Assembly: GCA_959347315.1 (NCBI GenBank)
Contig: OY365814.1
Location: 1,430,033-1,494,032 of the forward strand
Length of the DNA stretch: 64,000 nt
Reading direction: 5' to 3'
DNA from: Bimastos eiseni
Taxonomy: Eukaryota; Annelida; Clitellata; Crassiclitellata; Lumbricidae
A program made the translations under genes and the position numbers. Below are positions 11,328 through 21,445 of this stretch, one piece after another. Under the pieces are notes generated by a model. That model did not search any database. It was not told the origin of the DNA and saw only the letters and a list, made by a program, of their open reading frames with translations. The first letter of the stretch is position 1; each line of letters starts with the position of its first letter.

Positions 11328-12191
11328 TTAATTTCGACTTAGCTTGTAAACATCAAAACCTTCTCGTGAATCAATTAACCGAGAACCTACGACGATCAAT
11401 TGTTGCTTTTCTTCGTCATAATACAATCTACGTGGAACATCAATCAACGTTTCTTCTTTTTCTTTTGTTGGACAAAGAATTCTATTCCATTTAAGATCGG
11501 AATTCAATAGAATAACTCGACTTCCATTTATCCAGTCGTCAGCCACGAACACTCGATCGTCTGAATCGAGTGAGAGATAGAGAGGTTTATACAATATGTG
11601 CGCTTTACTTGAGGGAATGAAACGACGGATGACCGTCTGTCCATCACTTGACAATTCATAGACGAACGACTTTGTCTCATCCATCCAGCTGTAAAGGATG
11701 ACGAAAGTCTCGATGCATGTTTTCACTGCTTGAATTGGATTCAAGATGTCTTTTGGTAACAGAACGGATCGAATGAGTTTTGCGTCTGATCCGTATATAT
11801 TCAGAAATAAAAAATACGATGAATTGTCAACCACCAACAACTGTCCATCACTGGACACTGACAGAGTACGTGGCGTATAATAAAGGTGCAGCCATTTGAT
11901 GATTTTGTGATGATCATCTGCTTCTATACTTGCCTTCCAGATGCATTTATTTTCAGAGTCAGAGATGTATACACAATTTTCCTTCTGACTGGATCCAATG
12001 TCTTTTGGATATTTAATCTCATCTATTTCAACATCTTTCTTATGAGGAAATGAATTTCGATTCTCAAAGACACGAATTATAACTAGACTGGCAGTTTTAG
12101 AGCGATCTGCTCGACAGAGGACGAAGATTTCGTTTCCCAGTTTAGTCATTCCGTACACCTTCTCATCTATTACTACGTCTCTTCTCTGCAT
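11328..12191 (-). CDS. NHL-like beta-propeller exon, immune-type paralogue 1
   Basis: A single open frame of 287 codons with repeated blade-like segments: NCVYISDSENKCIWK, TLSVSSDGQLLVVD, PLYLSLDSDDRVFVAD followed by SRVILLNSDLKWNRIL, and LYYDEEKQQLIVVG. The pattern, a small residue and Asp after a V-x-V/I-A-D strand followed by an I/V-x-L-x-N strand, is that of NHL/TRIM-type beta-propellers. Such propellers act as protein or RNA interaction platforms. It ends in a proper stop and lies on the same strand, 3' of the 59-nt, F-box-like, CARD and TRADD-N-like exons. The acceptor is uncertain: CAG before ATTTCC is good but phase 0, while the upstream exon ends in phase 2, so a small exon may be missing. 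The copy at 54212-55087 is clearly homologous. Confidence 0.75.
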   Translation of the reverse strand: MQRRDVVIDEKVYGMTKLGNEIFVLCRADRSKTASLVIIRVFENRNSFPHKKDVEIDEIKYPKDIGSSQKENCVYISDSENKCIWKASIEADDHHKIIKWLHLYYTPRTLSVSSDGQLLVVDNSSYFLFLNIYGSDAKLIRSVLLPKDILNPIQAVKTCIETFVILYSWMDETKSFVYELSSDGQTVIRRFIPSSKAHILYKPLYLSLDSDDRVFVADDWINGSRVILLNSDLKWNRILCPTKEKEETLIDVPRRLYYDEEKQQLIVVGSRLIDSREGFDVYKLSRN

Positions 12192-12199
12192 GAAGTTGA

Positions 12200-13245
12200 T
12201 GGAAATCTGAAAATTAACTAAAATGAAGAAAACCAGAAAATTTATTTCGCTTTAATTTCTGTTAATGATGTTCTTTTTAAATAAGTCTATTAGTGTTATA
12301 TATTCACATTTCAATTTTCGATCCATGTCTTCATTATTCTAATTTTAGTTACAAAAATAATACTAAAGCGCGTCTGGCAAACATTTGTTCTGTCACTCAG
12401 TCATTGCCTCTCACCAGAAGTCAAATAATATTAACAAATTATTATTAACTAATTCTATTTACACACCCATTATGTTCCAATTATATTAAAAGTGAGCACT
12501 AACACATGTAGTTATTTAGACTATCTTAGTAATATATATATATACATACATATAACTACATGCTTTTTTCATCACTTCCTTTTTCACTTATATCATTCGT
12601 GTAGGCTTACAAATATGAATCATGTCTTCCAATTCCACCTTATGGTTTCTTCTATAGTCTTTATTTCACTCAAATAGACAACGGAAAGACAATTTAAGCA
12701 ACTTTGCGATAATTATAATTACCATGAATATCAAACTGTGTGCATTCTACACTGTCTACAGCAGCAGCTAGGTGATTTTGATTTAAATATAATGATCCGT
12801 TGTTATGGAAAGCCCATTGTCCCCACCTTTTCCTGCTGTAAATGTTACTTTATACCTCCAAAATCAACCATAAGCGTTTACTAAACGAACTTGACAATGC
12901 TGATGTGTGAAGTGCGTGAGTAAACAATGTAATAGTAAATTAGCCTTTTCACTAGATCTCTCAAACTCCCACGTGTAAATTACCTCATACTACGATTCGA
13001 GCAGAGACCTACAAAATGAGAAAGATCATTTCGTCATTAAGCGCAACCTGAAACCTCTCTTGGTAGATTAAGTTTCGTTCTATCAATTAATATTTATTAT
13101 TACCCCTTTTTTGACTCAATTTTTCATATCTATTAAATTTATTCTCAAATTATATGTCTCACTTGTCTGCTTAGACATTTCACTAATTTGAGGCGAGCAT
13201 GTTGATTTCACGTTTTAAGTTTTCCTAAAAATGATTTTTATTTTT
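12200..13245. other. Intron or intergenic DNA between propeller and TRADD-N-like exons
   Basis: AT-rich, with no coding frame that I trust. It is well conserved with 55090-56135 in paralogue 2, so it predates the segmental duplication. A small exon bridging the phase mismatch could lie here, but I could not identify one. Confidence 0.4.
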
Positions 13246-13250
13246 AATAC

Positions 13251-13587
13251 TTGCCAACGGATTTCTTGAATTGGTTCTCTTCAATTTGTAACATCGTTGA
13301 AATAATTGCATCATTAATTGCAGAGAGTTTTTCTGTCAACTGATTCGATTCGTACAGCGACTGAATATATTCAAGTGCTGCTTGTGAATTACACCAGATC
13401 CAAACGATTACAGTCTGTCCTTTCAGCTGAGAGTTCAGAATTTCTACGCCTTCGTCCTTCAGTTGACTGATGAGTTCTTCAGTTCGATGTGACCGTGGTT
13501 CGGTTTTGTTAAGAAGATCTTCGATGTTTTGATGAAATTGCTGTGTTTCCTTTGCGTCACGAGTTTGCAACTTGACTTTTATAACAA
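13251..13587 (-). CDS. TRADD-N-like exon, immune-type paralogue 1
   Basis: This 337-nt exon has acceptor CTTTAG before 13587 and donor GTATTA after 13251. It encodes a helix, then the segment GVEILNSQLKGQTVIVWIW followed by CNSQAALEYIQSLYESNQLTEKL. A V-x-V-x-W/F-x-C strand followed by a helix ending Y-x-S/E-G/N-x-L resembles the TRADD N-terminal domain (TRADD-N) found in metazoan death-signalling and immune proteins. The phase fits exactly: the preceding CARD exon ends with one base (G) after ENGG, and this exon supplies TT to give Val. The paralogous exon at 56142-56478 has the same length. The TRADD-N assignment is by eye and should be tested with profile searches. Confidence 0.7.
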
Positions 13588-14049
13588 CTAAAGCCCAAAA
13601 CATATTTTGAATGCCAAATTACTTACTTAGACGTAGATTTAGTTCAAAGCAGTTGAATATAAAAATATGCTAGAAATATTCGCTTGTAACCAGATGCCTG
13701 AAAACTAAGCAGGTGTATGTTACAATGTCATCATTTTAAAACTAGCACAAGCTACTGCTAACCGCTTTGTTCAAATTAATGTTTTCTTTAAATCTGTTAT
13801 TTTGTATAAGAATAGTTCATAAATTATGTTTCATCACTTATTACAGAGCCAAGTACCACTAGCACTGAATAAAATCAAAAATCATTTGTATTTATTGTAA
13901 ATTGTAATATTGTATAAATAGTTACACAGTACTATGAGCGATTTAAAATATACTAGAAAATTTATAAAGGGGCGCAGACATTAATTCTTGCCCCTCGACG
14001 CTGAAAGCCCTTGTTACGCCACTGTATAGAAGCTAGACCAAAGAATAAT

Positions 14050-14215
14050 GTTGCTTAAGTAGAAGCTGGATTAATGAGAGAATACCGTTACGCAGAAGTG
14101 AAATCGATGAAAAGAAGGTTGTGTAAGTAGACACTGGATTGGTGAAAAGCAATATGAATAAGTGGAAACTGGATAGATTAAATCGATCACATGCTTAAGT
14201 AGAAGTTAGATTGAT
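14050..14215 (+). repeat. Degenerate tandem motif, second locus
   Basis: Units such as 'aagtagaagctggattaatg', 'agtagacactggattggtg' and 'aagtagaagttagattgatt' repeat every 30-40 bp. This stretch is absent at the equivalent point of paralogue 2 (57240), so it inserted or expanded after the duplication, or was lost there. Confidence 0.55.
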
Positions 14216-14756
14216 TAAATAAATTATAGGCCTACTGTTTTGAGACAGCTCAGCGTTTTTCTTTTATGCATTGCATGCAGTAATGTTATTAAGTAATTAA
14301 ATACGCTACTTTGTTTCTGATTAAATTTTTTAAAATTAAATACGCTAAAATCACATTTACCAAGATCATTAATGGCCACGCGACAAAAACCCAGGCCTTA
14401 GGGAAGACCGCGTGTGCCTATTGATCTATGACTGCAGAGGTCGACGTTGCTATAGATAGCAACATGTAGGCCTAGTTTATAAGTAGTCTGGGAACACAAC
14501 ATGCGCTGCACATATTCACCCTGCCTTTTGAGAAGAATTGCTGCACATCGACGAGTACGAAGTTATAAACCTCAGAGCTCAGCGAAAACAATGGGCCTAT
14601 GTTAGCTATGACAGTAAGTAAATGACTGTAAACAATCCTGTTGATGCTTCTGCTGTTGTTGATGGTGTTGATGACTGTTGTTAGTTTTGTTGTTGATGCT
14701 GCTGATGCTGTTATTATTATTTTAGAAAATCGTTAAATGAATTTTGAATTTTAAAC

Positions 14757-15044
14757 CTCCTCCATTTTCTAGGATTCTTGCCACGGTCTTTTGGTTTGTT
14801 CGTCGAAGACATCTCACAAAATCTGAATATTTCGACTTGTCCATGGGTCTCACAATCCGCAACAGTTCGAAGTTCTTATTTCTGTTTGAACGTTGTCGTT
14901 GAATAAAGTGACTCTTTTCCTTCGTCATGCAGTGAGCGGATAACATCGAAGTTAATAATTCGTCATTCGGTTGAATATTATGCAAGAAAAACTCTTCGTT
15001 GTTTCTAATGACTGGAGATATTTTATTGGTTTTTCCATAAAAAT
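14757..15044 (-). CDS. CARD exon, immune-type paralogue 1
   Basis: This 288-nt exon starts after a TATTTTAG acceptor and ends at a GTTTAA donor, phase 1 on both sides. The encoded death-fold domain shows NIQPNDELLTSMLSAHCMTK, then KNFELLRIVRPMDKSKYSDF, then VRCLRRTNQKTVARILENGG. The pattern L-L-x-x-x-L, M-T-x-E, R-x-x-N/K-E-L-L-x-I-V, F-x-x-C-L-x-x-x-x-Q, V-A-x-I-L is that of a caspase recruitment domain, which mediates homotypic assembly in apoptosis and inflammasome-like signalling. It splices in phase upstream to the F-box-like exon (ends in G, this exon begins AT) and downstream to the TRADD-N-like exon. Confidence 0.8.
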
Positions 15045-15497
15045 CTAAAATACAGAATGTTATCATTACTTTTGAATAGCGCTAATGTAGAACAATGTTT
15101 TATCGATAGCAAAACTATGTTAGGTTAGCATAAACATCTGCGGATGTAGGATGAGAAAGAAGTGATTGAGTTGATAAACTTGAAAAATAACATCCAAACC
15201 TAGATAAAACCAAGATAAAATTATTGTCAGACTCTTATAAATGCAAATACATGTACACAATCCATTTCAACGGTGTCTCACAAGGCATCAATTATAGCTA
15301 GAAGACATTATTTGCACATTTCTGTTGAGCCTGATGGAACTAACTTCCGGTATTTCACTACAGAATGTGGTTCTGAATAATCTGGAAATATATTTCGGCG
15401 CCACAAACAAATTGTGCTAAAATTGCTGAATTTTTTTTACTGTTCTCAGCAGAGAGAACTGGATATTATGTACGGCATGGAGACAATCATGCAATAG

Positions 15498-15788
15498 ATG
15501 CGACTGGCTAATGTCGTCGAAGAGGCAATTCTGAAGAGCACGCCTAAGGTGATGATGTTGATGACGTCGACAATGACGATGAAGTCGACGACGACGATGA
15601 TGGTGATGACAATGATGATGATGATGACGATGATGATGATGGCGATGATGATGATGGCGATGATGATGATGATGACATCAGCCTGCAGTCCTGAAGGAAC
15701 CCATTCGATTGAAATTGCTGAGAATTCCCCAAGTAAAATGTCTGGATCAATAGCTAACCAGATTGCTAACGATGATGATGACACTTAG
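15498..15788 (+). other. Met/Thr-rich ORF over a GATGAC microsatellite
   Basis: A plus-strand frame starts MRLANVVEEAILKS and runs through an ATG/ACG-rich repeat to ENSPSKMSGSIANQIANDDDD. The same frame is open in paralogue 2 (58190-58462), with length differences that are multiples of three. Upstream there is an AG acceptor-like site followed by ELDIMYGMETIMQ and an in-frame TAG in both copies. It lies in an intron on the opposite strand to the CARD gene. The repeat by itself would keep the frame open, so coding status is doubtful. Confidence 0.2.
15548..15690 (+). repeat. GAT/GAC microsatellite
   Basis: A run of GATGATGAC-type triplets about 140 bp long. A shorter counterpart lies at 58245-58350. 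Confidence 0.85.
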
Positions 15789-16514
15789 AAAATTGTCATA
15801 TTAGGTATGCGGACGTTTCATCCTCGGACGATTCATGAAGTGATGACGATGAAGATGACGACGACATCATAGGACATTTTCAAAGACAGGATGTTTTATC
15901 ACCAATAATTATTAATGTTTTATTGCTCAAATACTTCGTAGCAATTCTTTCTTCATGCCACTACTTTAACCATTAATTTCTCAATGTTAGCAGTGCAACT
16001 GAATGTTGACACGTCTCATATTTTACTTGATGTAATTATGATATCAGTCTTAGGCCTAATCAGCAGGGTAAATTAAAGTTAATACCTTGTCACCCTGTGC
16101 TCTCAGTTATTTGAACTCTAGCGACCGTCATGATGAAAATCCTCAAATGCTTTCCATCCGACATCATGTCTCTTAATTCTGCCAGATTTAGTCCTTTTTT
16201 TTAAGTATTTCATCCATTCATTTCTTCCTTTGATACCCTTGTCTTCTCCCTCCTCTCCATATGCCAGCATCATTTCCTTTTCCACACTAATTTTTATGCG
16301 ATCAGATGGATCGCATAACATGCCCAAAGTATCACAACTTCCTTCTTATCGTTGTTTGTTGCAGCGACTCATCTTTATCAACTCCATCTCCAAGCGCACC
16401 TCTTCATTTGCCATTTTCTCCACTCACGAAATTCTCTGCATCTTTCGCCAAATCCTAATTTTACACACGCTGAGCGTTTTCTCCATGTCATTTCTCATTG
16501 TCCACGTCTCACAG

Positions 16515-16930
16515 CTGTTATCCGGCCAACAACCCCCCGGCCATAAACCCCAGCCATAAACCCCTATGAAAATAACCCTCTATGAAAATAACCCCAGGCC
16601 AACTATAGTACAAATAACGACACTATGAACATCGGGGCTGTGCAATCCACGGCGGTTCTAGGGCTATGATTTTGTAATTATGTCATCATCTATTTAGTTA
16701 AATTTGTAACTGTTATTCGTTCATGCGAACATTTGACTAATTACAGGATACGACGAGAATATTTGAACCTAGTATTTAAACATATACTGTGTATATGTAA
16801 CTATAATGGGCTTCAGGTGGCAGGCAACCTAATCGTTTTCCTAATCGCTGCCCTAACCCCCCGGCCATAAACCCCGGCCATAAACCCCCGGCCTACACAA
16901 CCCTATGAAAATAACCATCTATGAAAACAA
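16515..16930. mobile_element. CCCCGGCCATAAA-type terminal-repeat element debris
   Basis: Two clusters of 'aaccccccggccataaacccc' and 'ctatgaaaataacc' units (16515-16605 and 16855-16925) flank about 250 bp. Related units on the other strand lie at 59325-59400 in paralogue 2. The style, GC-rich short subrepeats at the ends, resembles MITE family M, but clean termini and target duplications are not visible. Confidence 0.4.
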
Positions 16931-16968
16931 TATATATATTTTGTATTAATTGTATTAATTAATTAACT

Positions 16969-17530
16969 GACGGTCGTTATTTGTCTAAGTAATGCTTTAA
17001 GAGTGAAGGATATATTTAGTAACGGAATAGTATACAGCCTGAACAAACATGAAGAGAACGGCGAACGAACAGAACCAGCGGTAATAGCAACGCGGTTGGC
17101 CTCACAAGGCTCGAAACAGCGAGCGTCAGTTGATTTCAAGCAAGGCATTCGCCAAAACGTCTTAACCATACAACTAGGGACTAGGACCTTCTTTACTTAA
17201 ATACATGAGGCGAACAGCAACGGGCTGATACGTCTTGTCACGAGAAATCTGGTCCCATCTCTGAAGACATTCCTACAAGTGACTTGTGATATAGTCAAGC
17301 GAACACATACGCTATGCGCCTACAGCCGTATACCTCTATGCACAATCGTCCATCCTACTATTAGGCCTAGAACGTCCGACGGCGCTTACGATAGCCGTTA
17401 ATGTATTCAATCATCCAATACGACTTTAAGCTGACCGTATGCCTGCTATAAATATATGGACTTTAGTCCATTCTACATCGAAGACACGTACGCACGTCTC
17501 AAGGACTCATGCGCTGTTCCTAACAGTATA
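16969..17530. repeat. Conserved non-coding block with TATA-like box (possible solo LTR), copy 1
   Basis: This block runs from 'tgacggtcgttattt' to 'gttcctaaca' and is closely similar to 60302-60860. It begins TG and ends CA, carries 'ctataaatatatgg' near 17450 and is about 560 bp long, which would fit a solo LTR. No matching target duplication is visible in either copy. It was present before the segmental duplication. Confidence 0.35.
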
Positions 17531-17823
17531 CATATATATATATATATATAAATATATATGTATTATATAGAACCTAAATACTGCAGTTGAAAATGAATTA
17601 ATTCGCTTGTTATCTAAGGAGTTTTTTAATCGTCGTTTTCCATTACAAAGTTAGAGCAAAACGATTATAAAACGCTTCTCGACATTTATTGAATAATTAA
17701 ACTGCTATGTGATGAATCGTCCGGGGATGAAACGACCTAGAATCAATAATTTATTCAAAGCAATCGCTTGTAAGTGAGGTAAAACAGCTTGATCATAGTA
17801 CCTAGATGACAATGACATCTTAC

Positions 17824-18010
17824 CTTTCAGATATCTCCAGATTTCCTTTTTGAACCGGCGTTTGGTTATTCTTCGATTGAAGCAAACGTCAACAGATATG
17901 AGAGATCTAATGACAGCTTCGTCTCTCTGCTTTGATGAGGAATTCAACACCCAATGCAGATAGGACTTTTGCAAGATTGTATCCAATACCTCCAATGGAA
18001 GATCGTACAA
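17824..18010 (-). CDS. F-box-like exon, immune-type paralogue 1
   Basis: This 187-nt exon has a strong acceptor (TTTCCTCTTTAG) and donor (GTAAGATG). It starts in phase 0 and ends in phase 1. It encodes LYDLPLEVLDTILQKSYLHW, then SKQRDEAVIRSLISVDVCF, then RRFKKEIWRYLK. The opening L-P-x-E-V-L-x-x-I-L and the later hydrophobic V-x-x-x-F-x-R helix resemble an F-box, which links substrates to SCF ubiquitin ligases. The spacing is longer than in a classical F-box, so the call is tentative. Splicing to the CARD exon is in phase. The copy at 61151-61337 has the same length. Confidence 0.65.
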
Positions 18011-18402
18011 CTAAAGAGGAAAGGATGTCTATTAAAAAATTTTTTAGGGTATCATTTCAAATATTTTTAATGCACATACATAATTAAACATATTTTTCTG
18101 GTCCAAATGTTTGCAATGCGATGAAAGCTGCCCGACAGACTTTGAACTTGAAGTTGAGAGTACAGATGATTTTTGATAGATGATCACGTGACAGGGTGAC
18201 ATTGTAATAAGAGGTGAACAACACTTTCAAAAAATAGAAGTTTAAGGTCTGTTCCAAGGGCTGATGAATTCGCCTAGTTTTGCTCTCTTATTTGATTGTT
18301 ATTCCTGCGCCTATATCCCCACTGACATTCCATCCTGCACGGCCTTCTAATGTTGTCTTTATAGTGTTTCTGTGGATATCATACTTTAGTACACAGTCTT
18401 AC

Positions 18403-18461
18403 CGTTGTAGTAGAAGTAGTTTCATTAGGTTCATCTTGTCCAATCAGTCGTCTTTGCTGAT
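18403..18461 (-). CDS. 59-nt upstream exon, immune-type paralogue 1
   Basis: A short exon ending at a GTAAGA donor in phase 0, which matches the phase-0 start of the F-box-like exon. The frame reads QQRRLIGQDEPNETTSTTT. Exons of exactly 59 nt with the same donor and a related protein pattern occur at 61664-61722 and 5512-5570. The true start codon of the gene must lie further upstream and was not found. Confidence 0.5.
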
Positions 18462-18671
18462 CTTCAGATAACAAAAATGAAGTACTACAAATAGAGTTTT
18501 ATGTAAAAAAAATTTACTTGCAAAATCCTGTTTCAAAAACATTTAAGAGTCTGGTTACATTATCAACTAATATTGACTAACTTTTTCAATATGCCCAAAA
18601 TTCGATCAAATGTCCACAAATAAAAGCGAAAAGCAAATAATGTTTGCAATCAGCTGATTTCATCATTCCTT

Positions 18672-18770
18672 TAGTTCAGAGGGTTTCAAACTGTGGTCCG
18701 CGGACCCCTTAGGGTCCGTCGCTTGTTGCCAAGGGGTCCGCATGCAGGTCCAAAATAACAATAGAAATAG
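18672..18770 (+). mobile_element. hAT-like terminal sequence
   Basis: CAGAGGGTTTCAAACTGTGG followed by 'tccgcggacc' resembles a second class of hAT terminal inverted repeats. No opposite end was found nearby. Positions 18770-19340 hold no supported gene. Confidence 0.3.
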
Positions 18771-19353
18771 TACATTTGCAAGGTTTTCATTATCATCATA
18801 AATTATAAACACAACTGAGCTATCTATTCTTACCTAGTGATGTCTAGGTACTCTAGTAACATTAGTTTCTTCCGGTGCTATTTTTGCTGCACGTTATTGT
18901 AATTGTGACATACAAACAGAGACGCCATTGCTGCTAAAAGAATTCTTTTAAATATAATATACCTATGTTTGAACGTTCTTCCTAACCATAGCTAAATTTT
19001 TAGAGAGAATAGCTGATCAAAAAAGAACAAATTCCGCCAGTATAATTCAGAGTATATTTCATATGATCTCAATGCAGTCGGAACAAATGCTGATCAACCT
19101 CTTTGTGCTATGTATGTGCAAACTATGTCTATTGAGTCAACGAAATCACCGAAATTGAAGTGCCACTTAACTACAATGCATGCAGATATTGCCGATAAGC
19201 CCAAGGTTTATTTCGGCGACAAGAGGAGCTGTACTATAGTCAGGTGCACTATGTCACTTTGCTGGAATATTTTGGAGAGTTTGAAAACTATACATTTTTG
19301 GAAACGTTATTGTATAGGCAATCAGAAAAACAATGTTTCCATTTGCCCTGTAA

Positions 19354-19815
19354 CCCATATGGCCGCCATCTTGGATTTGACAAAATGGCCGCCATAAAAA
19401 GGCTTTTGTCAATATCTCAGCTTCTACATCATTTAGAAGTATGATTTTGATGGCTAAACTACCATTTCCAGGGCAAACGAATCTAATGGTACTAGTTGCA
19501 AATGAGTTGATACCTATATGGCCGCCATCTTGGATTTGACAAAATGGCCGCCATATGAAGGCTTTCGTCAATATATCAGCTTCTACATCACTTAGAAATA
19601 TGATCCTGATGGCTAAACTACCATTTCCAGGGTCTATGAATCCAATGGTACTAATTGCATATGAGTTGATACCTATAATGGCCGCCATCTTGGATTTGAC
19701 AAAATGGCCGCCATAGAAATAGCTTTCGTCAATATCTCAGCTTCTACATCACTTAGAAATATGATTTTGATGACTAAACTACCATTTCCAGGGCCATTGA
19801 ATCCAATGGTATCAA
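19354..19815. repeat. Tandem repeat of about 160 bp with YY1-like motifs
   Basis: Three units start near 19357, 19517 and 19676. Each begins ATGGCCGCCATCTTGG and then has 'atttgacaaaatggccgccat'. The rest of each unit contains 'tcagcttctacatca' and 'aaactaccatttccaggg'. The third unit is cut short. GCCGCCATCTT is the reverse complement of the AAGATGGCGGC consensus of the zinc-finger factor YY1; each unit carries one such match and one inverted partial match. Confidence 0.8.
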
Positions 19816-19942
19816 CATAATAAAATAATATGTAAATTCAACCGTAAACTAGTTTGACTGAAATTGTCCATTTTATTGAATGTTCTACAAGTGATCAGAC
19901 ATGATAGAAATGGGTTATATCGTTTTGGTAACCAAAGAGTCC

Positions 19943-21026
19943 TTATATATCGGCACCATCGTCGTCATCATCAGTTTCATACGTGTTTCGTGTGTCTTCA
20001 TCATTCTGGCACTCGCTGCCGCACTGGCAAAGATCGGTGCAGCATAAGTTATTTGTTCTGCAAGAACATCTGGCAGATGAACAGTACGTTTTGCAGTGAC
20101 AGCTAACCAACTCAATGATGGCCTTTCGAGCTGGACGGTCATCTGTTATGGTTGGTTTCAGCTGGCCATCGGAATCCTTGTGATTGCCATTCTGCAGTGG
20201 ATCCGGTTGAGGATCCTGCAGAGCAATGCTGGCTTGTCCCCACACTCTGGCTAGGATAGAGTCTCTCAGGAAATTTTTAAATAGGCTGCACAGACGAAAC
20301 TAGCCAGAGTGGCCAACATTGTTTCTGACACTCCTGCCTCTGTTGAAAGCATCTGCAGAGAACTGATTACATCTCTATTTTGCTTCCTGTACAATTGCAT
20401 CCAGGTTGCTTTGCCTATACGGGAGAATTTTGCAGTGTTGTCAGCACCAGTGAACGCATGGAAAGCTGGCAAAGTCTTTGCTTTTTCTGCCCCTATGGTT
20501 CCCCATATCGGCTCTATCCCTATAACCCCAGAGGCCATAGAAAGGACGTATTCTTCAGCATGAGGTTATAGTTTACTACGATAAAAACACTAGGACATCT
20601 GTGTCTTGGGAGAAGAAAACCATCTGCGCATCCGGTGGGTTTCGCTGTGATGCCATGACAGCCTGATAGATCAACAGTGTGTCTGCTTCTTCGTGATTGT
20701 TGTCCTGGAAAAGCATGTCTTTGTTGCTCTTGGTATGCCCTGAAGAACTGATGACCTGTTTGTGTAACGTACTGTTGTAATCTAGGGTCTTTGTAGCAAG
20801 ACAGTTGGTCAGGTCAGCCTTCGTCTTGTCATGTGAAAGGAACCTGCTCATTGGGATGTGTTTAATGTTTGTGTCGTCTCTGACCTGATACTGGGTTGGT
20901 GCTCTTCCTTGTTTTCATTTATCTCTGGTAGCACTCTTCAGAGAATCATCCCTGTATGTGTCAAAAGCAAGAATGATTTCATCATAATCTCGCGTGAGGG
21001 ACATCAGCCTGTTGTTGAAGCACTGA
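19943..21026 (-). pseudogene. Decayed element ORF: PIN/FEN-like region plus Cys-rich C-terminus
   Basis: Read on the minus strand from 21026 down, pieces of one protein appear in shifted frames. They are RDYDEIILAFDTYRDDSLKS, then RFLSHDKTKADLTNCLATKT, then HEEADTLLIYQAV with FFSQDTDVLVF, then TLPAFHAFTGADNTAKFSRI, and finally LVSCHCKTYCSSARCSCRTN with CTDLCQCGSECQN. The Asp-rich motifs (E-A-D-T, D-T-D-V, T-G-A-D) are arranged as in PIN/FEN-type nucleases. The end is a CxC-type cysteine cluster. This combination occurs as a multicopy, probably mobile-element-borne protein in marine invertebrates (from memory). Several stops and at least two frameshifts make it non-functional. It ends abruptly at the start of a repeat A-associated block. 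Confidence 0.5.
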
Positions 21027-21441
21027 CGGAGTCGAAAGCTGTAATTGAAAACTTGATCTTCAAAGTGTAATGCTACTTTAAAATCTGCTTGTTACATAGT
21101 GTTCGACAGTTGCATAGTTTGAAAGGAAGCCTCACATTAATCATACATGTATAGATCTCTGACTGCAGTCACAGAGTTATTTCTTTCAGCCCAACTCGTG
21201 TTTCAATTTACTCAATTTATCATTTATGGAAGTTGCTAGTAAAAAATTTTGGCAACATTGCCAATTGAGGGGGTTTTAACGCCCCAAAACCCTCTTTGCC
21301 TGCGCCACCGGATATTGTTCTGGTGAAGTGCTGTGAATACCCTTGTCTCTGCGACATCGCTTTTTTGGGCGCAGTGGAAACTTCGAGATCACGACTAAGC
21401 CTGCTCTAAGACCTCTTCCAAAAATTTTGAAGTCAAAATTT
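21027..21441. repeat. Repeat family A, copy 3, left part (split by piggyBac)
   Basis: Similar to 9713-10125, including the 'ggagtcgaaagctgtaatt' start. It is interrupted at a TTAA by the piggyBac element and resumes at 24327. Confidence 0.75.
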
Positions 21442-21445
21442 TTAA

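Noticed and set aside
20309..20563. Plus-strand ORF of 84 codons
   Set aside because: Antisense shadow of the decayed PIN/CxC element ORF.
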